A DNA stretch of 41,627 nucleotides from Phycisphaerales bacterium (lineage in GTDB: Bacteria; Planctomycetota; Phycisphaerae; Phycisphaerales; UBA1924). The position numbers were made by a program, and so were the translations under genes. This document shows, piece by piece, positions 28,523-37,348 of the stretch. Numbering within the stretch: position 1 is the first letter of the stretch; every line of letters begins with the position of its first letter. The DNA is taken from contig JAESRA010000139.1 in NCBI GenBank assembly GCA_016764895.1, positions 1-41,627 on the forward strand, given 5' to 3'. The notes below the pieces were generated by a model. That model was not told where the DNA came from. It made no database searches and was given only the letters and a program-made list of their open reading frames with translations.

Positions 28523-28776
28523 ATAGCTTCTATTTGAACAGATCCCCCACGATTCCAACAAGCATCATAAAGTGATGCCAAAAACACTGTCTTCCCCGCT
28601 TGAGTTCGCCCAAGGATAACTATGCGATCTCGCTTGACCTGTTTATTCAATACGGGAGACGAAACGATTTCGCTGGCAACTGGACTTTCAGTATCAGTTG
28701 GCAAATCTGTCCCCGCCATGCTATCTTCCATCTCAACTCCCTCATGGCCATGAAAATCCATTCGCTCGATTGCCAT
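28489..28776 (-). pseudogene. Truncated P-loop GTPase/ATPase N-terminus
   Basis: RDRIVILGRTQAGKTVFLASLYDACWNRGGSVQIEAI has Walker A GRTQAGKT; the reading frame then runs into the IS right end and stops. Confidence 0.65.
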
Positions 28777-28945
28777 ATGTACATATTGTATCAAGGCCTG
28801 CCCTAGCAATTAATGCCACAACCTCATTTCTCTTCAAATTAGCAGAGGCTTTAGACTTTCCGTATCCACATCATTTGCAGAGCAACCGCAAATATTGAGA
28901 AATTTATTCTTTGCGTATCTGATCCCATTCGCCCGTTTCCACCCT

Positions 28946-29030
28946 CTAGCGGGTCAAAATACGGGTCAGAGCGGGTCAAGCCCAATTCCTTCTATACCGA
29001 GTATCCATCAAAAAACGCCACTGGTGCATT
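28946..29030. repeat. Direct repeat copy 1 (DR1) with three CGGGTCA motifs
   Basis: ctagcgggtcaaaatacgggtcagagcgggtcaagccc...CCATCAAAAAACGCCACTGGT; same 59-nt internal spacing as copy 2. Confidence 0.85.
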
Positions 29031-29081
29031 ACCAAGGGTATATTTTTGTTGAGAACGGTTGCAGATATACTTCCTGGAAAT

Positions 29082-32000
29082 TCACTTTGATTTTTTGAAC
29101 GTGTCAATGCATCTTTCGAAATAACCCCGAGTATCCTCTGCCAGTCCCCCTAACCCAATCAAGCGAGCTATTTCTCGTGCCGGATCTTCGCTTGTAACCA
29201 ATCCGGGATTGTCAGAAATCAAACCTAAAATTTCTGCTTGAGGTATATCTCGTGGCCCCCTATCTGGATTAGATCGATACGGGATTACTGATTGATAAGA
29301 AACAGCAGCCCAAATAAAGATGCTTCCGTTTTCCTTATGACGTTCATTTTTACCAAGGCATTGAATTACTCGTTCTTGGATACGACGACCAGCACGCTGC
29401 CAACCATGCCGACGGGCAATGGCTCTATAGAGAAGAGTATCACGAATAGGGCCTTGCTCCTGAACAACCTCAGTCACAAGAGCCTTGAGTGTCTGTGTAT
29501 ATCCCCATTCAAAGAATTGATCTGGATCAAGATCTAGTTCACTTGATTGAGTTAACTCTTCACCATCTGCAATGGGCTCAACACTATGGCCAGATCCGAA
29601 CTGCTCCGAAACTTGCCCTGGCAAACTCGATGTTTCGATATCCGCCGTAATACCACTGGAATCCTGCTCAGCAGCATCTTCAGGATTATCGTCAGCAGAA
29701 GTTACTTCAGAATCTGAGGCTGGTTCTTCACATTCGACTTTGACTCGGCTCTCCTCAAGAAGAGTCTTCAGATTGTCATCAATCCGTTCCATTGCCTGAT
29801 CAGGTCGCATGAACCAATCTGTTGACCATATGCGAAGAATTTCCCACCCTAGATTTCTCAGAACACCTTCTCTGATTTCATCCCGATCACGAGCAGTCGC
29901 CGAACTATGGTATGTTGCCCCATCACACTCAATACCAGCAAGGAATGCACCCGCATGATCTGGATGAACCACAGCTAGGTCAATCCGATACCCAGACACG
30001 CCGATTTGAGTTCGAACCTCCCAACCCAAAGAACGAAGAGATTCAGCAACAGATTCTTCGAACGGACTCTCTGCAGGACCAAGAGATCCTTCATCCATAG
30101 CAGGGAGTGCGATGGAACCTCGCTGTGCATAATCAAGATAGTTCTTCAGATGTAAAACCCCCAAGCCCTTGCCACGGTTGGTGTCAATATCTTCTGCCAA
30201 AATGGATGAAAACACATGAAACTCAGACTTGGCACGAGTAACAGCAACATTGAGCCGCTTCTCTCCGCCGTCTCTATTGATGGCCCCAAAATCCATCTTG
30301 AGTTTTCCAGCGATATCGCGTCCAAATGTTATTGAAAAGATCATGACATCACGCTCGTCACCTTGAATATTCTCAAGGTTCTTCACAATGACAGGCTCTT
30401 CCCGTTCATCATCAAAGAACCATTCCAACTCTGGCGATTTTCTGCGTACCGTATCGAGAAGGTCAAGTATCAACTCTTGCTGAGGTGCATTGAAAGTGAT
30501 TACCCCAAGTGTTTTCCGGATCGCCTCATCAAGTTTTATCCAATCCTTGAGTCTCTTTGTGATGAACTCGACAATAGCTTTAGCCTCAATTTCATTCGTT
30601 CGGCCTGACCCTCGTGCATAGATGCCTGAAACCTTATGGAACTGGACGGCGTCTGATGCTGTCCTCGGGGAAGGAAAGGTAACGAGTCGCTCACCGTAAT
30701 AGTGGTGATTCGAGAATACAATCAGAGCCTCGTCACGACTTCTGTAATGCCAATTGAGTTGATGCAGTGGAAGCCCTGCGGCTGTCGCCTCATCCAGAAT
30801 ACTGGACAAATCCCGCTCATGGAACGCTGTTTCATTATCTTCTTCATCATCTGTTCGCCCAAAGAAATTAGTAGGTGGCAACTGCTTCGGATCTCCAACA
30901 ATGATTGATTGCTTGCTTCGTGCAATTGCACCAACAGCATCCCAAGTCGTGATCTGTGATGCTTCATCGAAAATCACCATATCAAATATCGCATGATCTG
31001 CCGGAAGATACTGTGCTACAGACAATGGAGACATGAGAACGCATGGGGTTAGTTGGGTGAATGTAGTAGGCATACCCTCAATGAGCTCTCGAATGGATGT
31101 GCGTGGCCGTTGCAGCCCGAGTTGATGACGAAGCATTCCCAACTCTGATTTCCTTGGGACGCCATCACGAGTCGGCAATCCATGTGAAATCGCATGGCGA
31201 ACCTGGCTTGCTGCAAGCTTTTGCACGGAGCAAATCAATTCCCTGAATCGTTCAATCTGATCTTCTTGCTCCCAATGCACGAAGCTGCGAAGTCGAGGTT
31301 TCTCGTCAATAGCTAAGGGGAGCCACCAGCTAAAGTAGGAAGCACTGAACTCCTTACCTGAATCCTGAACAAGCCCGGCAGTAAGAGCCTCTGTAAGTGA
31401 ATCCAAGCCACGAGCTTTCGCTTCTTTTTTTACTTCCGACCACTTTACCCAGTCCTGAAGCCGGTTTGAGTTTGTTTTTATATCTGAAAGAAGTTGAATG
31501 ACTCTCTGAAGAGAAGACGCTTGAATCGGCCCGCCTGATTTTGCGACAAAAGATTTCCCAGCCTGATCAAAGCTTGCCTTAGCCAATCGAAGATCTGTTG
31601 CCGATTTTGCTAGTTCAGATGAATCCCCGCCCAACATTGCCACAGTTTCAAAGTCTACAAGATGATCACTGGTGACTTTGGCAAGTCTTTCGATTTCTGC
31701 TATCGACTTTCTCAAGTCCAATGCTTTATCCAAATATTCACGCATGTCTTTAAAATTGCTTTGCACTCCCTCAAAATTCGGAAGACATGACAGCGGACTG
31801 GCTGAAATAGTACCATAAGTTTCTTGCAAGTCCCTCAATAAAGGTATCTCACTATCAGGATCAACCGAACCGTCAGCAGCATAACTCTGGAGTAGTTTTT
31901 TTACTCGCATTTTTCCCAACAATGAAAATGGCCATAGCTTCGCATTCTGCTGCCGCCAGTCTCGATCGATTTCATCGAGTGGGATCCGTGAAAACTCTTT

Positions 32001-34910
32001 TTCTTTATAGCTTGCTGTAAGTTGGGAGTGCAACTTGCGGAATGTGCCGACTGATTGCTCAAGATCATCAATCCCTGAAACAACAGCTTCAAACTCCCCC
32101 CTCAGTGCAACACGATAATCATTTTTAGCTATACCGCCAACTGATTTGGCGAAATGCATGAGAGCTGTAAGACGAGAATTTGAAATCAGCTCATCTGGTG
32201 TCAGCCCTATCGATTTCTCAAGCGCATGACACGCACTCACTAAGTTCTTGGTTTCTACATCAAATGACTCCGCACATTCAAGAAGTTCCGCTTGCCATGC
32301 AAAAGACCACTCTGTTTTATCTACGCCATCAAGAGCGGTGCAATCGGAAATCGACGAGTGTGTCAATCCCATGCGTTCTGCTAACGCTACCAAAGAAGAG
32401 AAACTCTTCTCATCATGAGCATTCACGCCTGCAAACGATAACTCGAAAACTGCTTCTGATCCTGACAAAGACCCAATTGCGTCGAAGACACTGTACCCGT
32501 GACTGCCCTTCTCGTGCAGTTCATGTACATACTCGTTCAACTTGTCACGCTTTATTTTCAAATCTTCAGTCAGTCGAATCCATTCCTCGTCTGTATTCTC
32601 TGCCGCACGATCCCATGCTTGACCTAGCTGGGCAATTACCGATTTTCGATCTGTTTTGTTTGAATGAAGTTCAAGGCAAGCGTCAGCCAGGCCATAGGCT
32701 TTGAGCCTTCGATACACAACATCGAGTGCGGCCGATTTTTCAGCGACAAATAGAACTGTTTTTCCATGAGCCAAACAATGAGCGATCATATTGGCAATGG
32801 TCTGACTCTTGCCCGTACCTGGAGGGCCGATGATAACAAAATCCTTGCCCGCTTGAGCCGCAACAACTGCAGCAAGCTGTGAGCTATCCGCTGGTAGTGG
32901 CGTGTAAACACTGCTCGGACTGATTCTTTCGTCGATATCACGGGGCTCAGGAAAATCATCCCCACCATTTTGAAATCGCTCAGTTGGATTCTCAAGTAAA
33001 TGCCTGACTAATCGATTCGTTTTCAAGCTATCGGTGCGATCTACAAGGTCTTTCCACATCAAATATTTTGCGAATGAGAATGTGGAAATTGAAATATCTT
33101 GAACGACTTCAAACCCCGGAACCTCCCGCACAGCTTGCTGCATGATTTCGAAAATCAGTTTGATGTCTAGACCAGATTGATCCGTTGAAAGATCCCCACG
33201 AAGAGCAGGTATCATCAGCCCAAAATCTCGTTCAAGCATCTCAAGAAGCGTTTGATTAAAACGAACTTCATCTTCGTGATGCGAAATGTAGTAGCTCGAT
33301 TGAGCTGATCTACGACTCAGCTTTATTGGCAAAAGAAGTAGTGGAGCCCGATAGACTCGCTCCTCCTTATCTGATTTCTTCCATCGCAAAAAACCTACTG
33401 CCATAAACAGAGTGTTTGTCCCGCCTTCTGACATGTCGCTCTTTGCTTTTCGATACAGCGTAGTCAATCTTGACTTCGTTTCTTTCCCTGTTTGAATAGC
33501 ACACAACTGCCCTTTTTCAAACGCACTTGCAGCGAAGTCGCTCTGTATATCACGCCCCGTTTGTTGTCGATAAAGTTTGGGATCACGATTCCCAACAGGG
33601 TTTTCATCTTTGAGTGATATCACACGAAATCTCTTTCCGTCCGCTAGGGCATCTTCAAGAGATGGGACATCTGCACAGACAAAGCCGAGGGTTTGACGAG
33701 TATCAGAAAAATTCAGTAGCCGATTTCTCAGAGACAGATCAAGCAATTTCTTTTGCCATCGTTCCAAACGACCAGATGGATCAGTAGGGAGTTCTTCAGC
33801 AATGTCTGCTGGCAACATGTCAAAACTTGGGAGCTTTGGTAATGAGGCAGGAGTGACAGTGTCATCAACGGAATCCTTTGTAGCTGTGTTTGCTTGATGG
33901 CTTGCGAGCGGCCTAATTCCAGCAGAACGAGCACGCGCGATATCAATAGCCATCCGAAAATCATGCTCTCTATCTTCAGATAACTGAGCTTTTCCACTCG
34001 CTTTAGCCTGTTCAAATCCCACCACAGGACGCTGAGTTAAAAGCGTCGTCTCTAATGTCAAAAACTCTCTCGAATTGATCGCCTTTCGAATTTCAGTAAC
34101 ATCTGACTCAACGGTCATCGGGAATGTTTTTTCTACAAGCCAAACTCCTACAAACGCATGATCCTTTGTAAAAACAATAGCTGGATTGAGTTTTACTGCT
34201 TCGAATGCTGCCGCCAAGAATAATGCTGAATCTAAACAGGTAGCGAGCCCTGTGTCAGCGATAAGACCTGGGTCACGAATCTTCTGGCCTTGCTTTTCAA
34301 ATGAGCGAGGCGGCTGGGCGTATGAAAGCCCCATCCCACTTACAGCAGACCAAATCGCTGCTGCGAGCATGTATGCTCTACGAGGGTCGCCGGATTGGTA
34401 TCCGTTCAATGCACCGCTATGGCCATCTCGCTCAAGCAATCTTGATGCTTCTTTCAATATGAGAGCCGTTTGCACATGATTAGGCGATACAAATGCAGCC
34501 AAAATCTGTGACATCTCAGCAGAGCCGCCCCATTCATCACGAGCCAATAGTTCAATCGGAACTACTCGTTCATTGAGCAACTCGTCTTCAGAATACAAAC
34601 AAAAAGTAAGCTGACCATGCTCTGCCTCATTGAGCCCATCAAGTACACTGAAGTCTAGTGTTACTTGGAGATCACCAAGTTGAATATCCTCGCCAGCCGG
34701 TATCCGATCAATTGTCCATTCTTTCGATTTACAGAAAGCGGGCTGAGGCTTCATCGTCAGCTTCAGTTTCTTGAACTCTTGCTCAGTCTCATTGAGGATT
34801 GAAATCCGCTTGATGATCGGGACCGCATTCTGAGCGGCTGCGAATGTCGTCCTCGATACCGCATTGATATCGAGCTTTGGAAACTTTGGTGTTTCAAGGT
34901 CTTCAGTCAT
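29082..34910 (-). CDS. DUF4011 - SF1 helicase - Vsr-like nuclease - DUF3320 defence-type protein (1942 aa)
   Basis: RLERWQKKLLDLSLRNRLLNFSD (DUF4011), IIGPPGTGKSQTIANMI, VIFDEASQITTWDAVGAIARSKQSIIVGDPKQLPP, RLNVAVTRAKSEFHVFSS, Vsr-like FEESVAESLRSLGWEVRTQIGVSGYRIDLAVVHP, C-terminal DUF3320-like. Confidence 0.93.
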   Translation of the reverse strand: MTEDLETPKFPKLDINAVSRTTFAAAQNAVPIIKRISILNETEQEFKKLKLTMKPQPAFCKSKEWTIDRIPAGEDIQLGDLQVTLDFSVLDGLNEAEHGQLTFCLYSEDELLNERVVPIELLARDEWGGSAEMSQILAAFVSPNHVQTALILKEASRLLERDGHSGALNGYQSGDPRRAYMLAAAIWSAVSGMGLSYAQPPRSFEKQGQKIRDPGLIADTGLATCLDSALFLAAAFEAVKLNPAIVFTKDHAFVGVWLVEKTFPMTVESDVTEIRKAINSREFLTLETTLLTQRPVVGFEQAKASGKAQLSEDREHDFRMAIDIARARSAGIRPLASHQANTATKDSVDDTVTPASLPKLPSFDMLPADIAEELPTDPSGRLERWQKKLLDLSLRNRLLNFSDTRQTLGFVCADVPSLEDALADGKRFRVISLKDENPVGNRDPKLYRQQTGRDIQSDFAASAFEKGQLCAIQTGKETKSRLTTLYRKAKSDMSEGGTNTLFMAVGFLRWKKSDKEERVYRAPLLLLPIKLSRRSAQSSYYISHHEDEVRFNQTLLEMLERDFGLMIPALRGDLSTDQSGLDIKLIFEIMQQAVREVPGFEVVQDISISTFSFAKYLMWKDLVDRTDSLKTNRLVRHLLENPTERFQNGGDDFPEPRDIDERISPSSVYTPLPADSSQLAAVVAAQAGKDFVIIGPPGTGKSQTIANMIAHCLAHGKTVLFVAEKSAALDVVYRRLKAYGLADACLELHSNKTDRKSVIAQLGQAWDRAAENTDEEWIRLTEDLKIKRDKLNEYVHELHEKGSHGYSVFDAIGSLSGSEAVFELSFAGVNAHDEKSFSSLVALAERMGLTHSSISDCTALDGVDKTEWSFAWQAELLECAESFDVETKNLVSACHALEKSIGLTPDELISNSRLTALMHFAKSVGGIAKNDYRVALRGEFEAVVSGIDDLEQSVGTFRKLHSQLTASYKEKEFSRIPLDEIDRDWRQQNAKLWPFSLLGKMRVKKLLQSYAADGSVDPDSEIPLLRDLQETYGTISASPLSCLPNFEGVQSNFKDMREYLDKALDLRKSIAEIERLAKVTSDHLVDFETVAMLGGDSSELAKSATDLRLAKASFDQAGKSFVAKSGGPIQASSLQRVIQLLSDIKTNSNRLQDWVKWSEVKKEAKARGLDSLTEALTAGLVQDSGKEFSASYFSWWLPLAIDEKPRLRSFVHWEQEDQIERFRELICSVQKLAASQVRHAISHGLPTRDGVPRKSELGMLRHQLGLQRPRTSIRELIEGMPTTFTQLTPCVLMSPLSVAQYLPADHAIFDMVIFDEASQITTWDAVGAIARSKQSIIVGDPKQLPPTNFFGRTDDEEDNETAFHERDLSSILDEATAAGLPLHQLNWHYRSRDEALIVFSNHHYYGERLVTFPSPRTASDAVQFHKVSGIYARGSGRTNEIEAKAIVEFITKRLKDWIKLDEAIRKTLGVITFNAPQQELILDLLDTVRRKSPELEWFFDDEREEPVIVKNLENIQGDERDVMIFSITFGRDIAGKLKMDFGAINRDGGEKRLNVAVTRAKSEFHVFSSILAEDIDTNRGKGLGVLHLKNYLDYAQRGSIALPAMDEGSLGPAESPFEESVAESLRSLGWEVRTQIGVSGYRIDLAVVHPDHAGAFLAGIECDGATYHSSATARDRDEIREGVLRNLGWEILRIWSTDWFMRPDQAMERIDDNLKTLLEESRVKVECEEPASDSEVTSADDNPEDAAEQDSSGITADIETSSLPGQVSEQFGSGHSVEPIADGEELTQSSELDLDPDQFFEWGYTQTLKALVTEVVQEQGPIRDTLLYRAIARRHGWQRAGRRIQERVIQCLGKNERHKENGSIFIWAAVSYQSVIPYRSNPDRGPRDIPQAEILGLISDNPGLVTSEDPAREIARLIGLGGLAEDTRGYFERCIDTFKKSK

Positions 34911-35017
34911 GCCTATCCCATCTAGGAACCACAGACATTACCCTGGATCCCTGAAATGATTATATACAATCCGACATTGATTCCCAAACACATCCCCAAT
35001 TGCATCAATCATCGCAT

Positions 35018-35102
35018 CTAGCGGGTCAACAAACGGGTCAGAGCGGGTCAACCCCAAAATCACCAACTCCCTCGCTCCATCAAAAAACGCCACTGGTTCA
35101 AT
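35018..35102. repeat. Direct repeat copy 2 (DR2) with three CGGGTCA motifs
   Basis: ctagcgggtcaacaaacgggtcagagcgggtcaacccc...CCATCAAAAAACGCCACTGGT; 21-bp exact core at 35077-35097. Confidence 0.85.
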
Positions 35103-35116
35103 ACCAGCAGCGTTTT
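35084..35116 (-). terminator. Intrinsic terminator downstream of a tRNA remnant
   Basis: Minus strand AAAACGCTGCTGGT-ATTGA-ACCAGTGGCGTTTTTT: 14-bp stem with two mismatches, then a T-run. Confidence 0.7.
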
Positions 35117-35123
35117 CTGTAAA

Positions 35124-35172
35124 TGGAGACGAACGGGATCGAACCGACGACCTCTTGCATGCCATGCAGTGC
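35124..35172 (-). pseudogene. 3' remnant of a tRNA, probably tRNA-Ala(GGC)
   Basis: Minus strand ...CTGCATGGCATGCAAGAGGTCGTCGGTTCGATCCCGTTCGTCTCCA has anticodon loop, T-arm and 3' acceptor strand. No pairing 5' acceptor (GGAGACG) found upstream. Confidence 0.6.
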
Positions 35173-35249
35173 ACATGCCTTCCTATCAGCCATTGAAGGC
35201 TGTTATTGAGGTTTCGGAGGGGCTGTGGGGGACTCGTTTGGACCCAAAG

Positions 35250-35268
35250 CGGGTCAGGGAGCGGGTCA
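35250..35268. repeat. Further CGGGTCA pair with the same 12-nt spacing
   Basis: CGGGTCAgggagCGGGTCA. Confidence 0.65.
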
Positions 35269-35294
35269 GAATGAGATGAGACTTCGAACCGATA

Positions 35295-37124
35295 TCACTC
35301 AACCTCTCGGGTTAAATTGCCAGGACTCCACACACATTCTGCGAGATGTTTATACAGATCCTGGCGTGCATCTAGATCGACTTTCTTGAACTCTGCATGA
35401 GGCTTGAAATCGAGCCCTGAGTCATTGATGAATCGCTTGAAGCCAGGGTCATTCTCATATGCACGATCATGAAGGCTCTGAGCGAGCAGATTCTGTTTCA
35501 GATAGTGCTCCTGTTTGTGACTATAAGATTTGTCGCCATAGCTCGCATTGAAGCTCTTTGGGAGAAGAAGAAGCCCTCCAATCCTATTTCTATACTCAGC
35601 GAAATCTGCTGGATGACTGAACTCATCAGTGTGACGCTCTGCATGATCTGCCCAGATATGCTCAACCTCATATCCATTCTTGCCTTTACGGCTCATGTAC
35701 TCCATGTATCTTGATGCTCGGCCCGATGATGTCTCGGAAAAGTCTGTCATCCGTGCGAGCAAGCGATGGATATGCTTGCGATTCATTCCTGTTAGATGGA
35801 AGCGATCGTTCGATGCGAACTTGAACTCATCATCTTCGAGACGGTCAGTCAGTATCCTTGCAAGATTTTCTGGTGACTGGCCTCGGATATCTTTGATGAT
35901 TACAAACATGTTGTACTGCATGTTTGAATACGAAGTCATTTTCCAGTTCCAGAGACGGCGTGCAATCACGATGTCAAGGTACCCCGCCACGATGCGAATC
36001 TTTCGCAAGATGTCCTGCTCTGAATCTCCTCGTTTGATGGCGGCGAGCAACACGGGGTACTGCAAGGTGAAGTTGTTCTGGGCATTGTAGTAGACAGCCT
36101 CCATCCCCTCCGTGAGGGTTTCTGCGGCGTGACGAAGCTTTGAGTACCACTTCGTATAGAAGGCAAAGTCTTCCTCTATGAATCGAGCAAAGTCTGTCGA
36201 ACCTGATAGACCAAGAGTTTCTTCATGATCACGTACCCACCGATGAAACTCCGTTCCTATTAGATCAAAGTCCTTAGGCATGGCTCCCTTCTTCCGCTCC
36301 CGGGTACTCTGCGCATGCTGACTTCGAAGCCAAGCCTTGATTGCGTCGGCATCCTCCTCTTTCCCGATATCTTGGAGTTTCGAGATGTGCTCACGCCAGA
36401 TCTTGCTCGCCTGAACTCGTTTCTCCCCATCGGTGATGTTTGCTAGTAGATACCCCTTCAACATGTCTGTTGGAGTGAGTGAGAGCCCTCGATCATTCAT
36501 GGTCTCGAAAATTGTGTATGCATCAGAATCTGAGTATGCCGTAATCTCGACAAGATGGACATTCTCAATAAACCAATCTGCGAAGAATGGGAGTGCTTCC
36601 CCAGTTAGGCTTTCTGGAAAGAACTCCTCGATATCGTGGAACCGATGCAGGATGTTTGTAACGGACTCAGACTGATCCTCCTCATCAAAAGGCTCGCCTT
36701 TGAAGAGGGCTTCCATGCATGGTGTGCGTTCAGGAACATCGAGATTGAAGGAACGCTCGCCTCGCTTGAGAGAGTAAATAAGCTTTGCAAGCTGGCCCTT
36801 CTGCTCCTCATCCTCAAGATTCCGATACACATGAATGAGAATAAGCGTCAGAGAAGTGAGTCGCTGCTGTCCATCAATAATGTACTTGTGCCCGTCTTTG
36901 TCGCTGATGATAATTGAGCCTAGAAAGTAGTGCCCGTATGTTTCGACGGCTGATCGCTCATTGCCTGCTTCATGACTCTCTTCAAATTTTTCAGTGAGGT
37001 CGTTGAGAAGTTCTACGATCTGCTTACGCTCCCAACGATATTCTCGCTGATAGTAATCAATTGCGTAGCGAGCATTACTCAATAACGTATCGATATTTTT
37101 GGCATCACCACGAATCTCTTTCAT
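35295..37124 (-). CDS. DUF262/DUF1524 protein (GmrSD-like type IV restriction)
   Basis: YQREYRWERKQIVELLNDL, KYIIDGQQRLTSLTLILIHVYRN (DUF262); YEVEHIWADHAERH...NRIGGLLLLPKSFNASYGDKSY (HNH DUF1524). Start at MKEIRGDAK. Confidence 0.9.
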   Translation of the reverse strand: MKEIRGDAKNIDTLLSNARYAIDYYQREYRWERKQIVELLNDLTEKFEESHEAGNERSAVETYGHYFLGSIIISDKDGHKYIIDGQQRLTSLTLILIHVYRNLEDEEQKGQLAKLIYSLKRGERSFNLDVPERTPCMEALFKGEPFDEEDQSESVTNILHRFHDIEEFFPESLTGEALPFFADWFIENVHLVEITAYSDSDAYTIFETMNDRGLSLTPTDMLKGYLLANITDGEKRVQASKIWREHISKLQDIGKEEDADAIKAWLRSQHAQSTRERKKGAMPKDFDLIGTEFHRWVRDHEETLGLSGSTDFARFIEEDFAFYTKWYSKLRHAAETLTEGMEAVYYNAQNNFTLQYPVLLAAIKRGDSEQDILRKIRIVAGYLDIVIARRLWNWKMTSYSNMQYNMFVIIKDIRGQSPENLARILTDRLEDDEFKFASNDRFHLTGMNRKHIHRLLARMTDFSETSSGRASRYMEYMSRKGKNGYEVEHIWADHAERHTDEFSHPADFAEYRNRIGGLLLLPKSFNASYGDKSYSHKQEHYLKQNLLAQSLHDRAYENDPGFKRFINDSGLDFKPHAEFKKVDLDARQDLYKHLAECVWSPGNLTREVE

Positions 37125-37348
37125 CGATCTAACTCCTGACCTACACAAATGTTTGCAATACTCCCTATTCTAGGGCAACCTGACGCTTTGTCCCACCAAA
37201 GGACTAAGGGGCGTTCCCCAAATTTCCAGCATCGACCTGTTTGTACTCAGAGTTGGTCAGAATTTCTGGTACAAGTGTAACCCACTTCAGCAAGAACTCG
37301 CCAACTCAACCATACAATCCTTCATCATACGAATAGATTGGAGACTGG

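Noticed and set aside
34938-35174. 78-aa minus-strand ORF MHCMACKRSSVRSRSSPF...
   Set aside because: The ACKRSSVRSRSSP pattern is what a tRNA 3' end looks like when translated; treated as tRNA remnant, not protein.
35124-35200. Intact tRNA gene
   Set aside because: The 3' half fits, but no 5' acceptor strand complementary to CGTCTCC is present at the expected distance.
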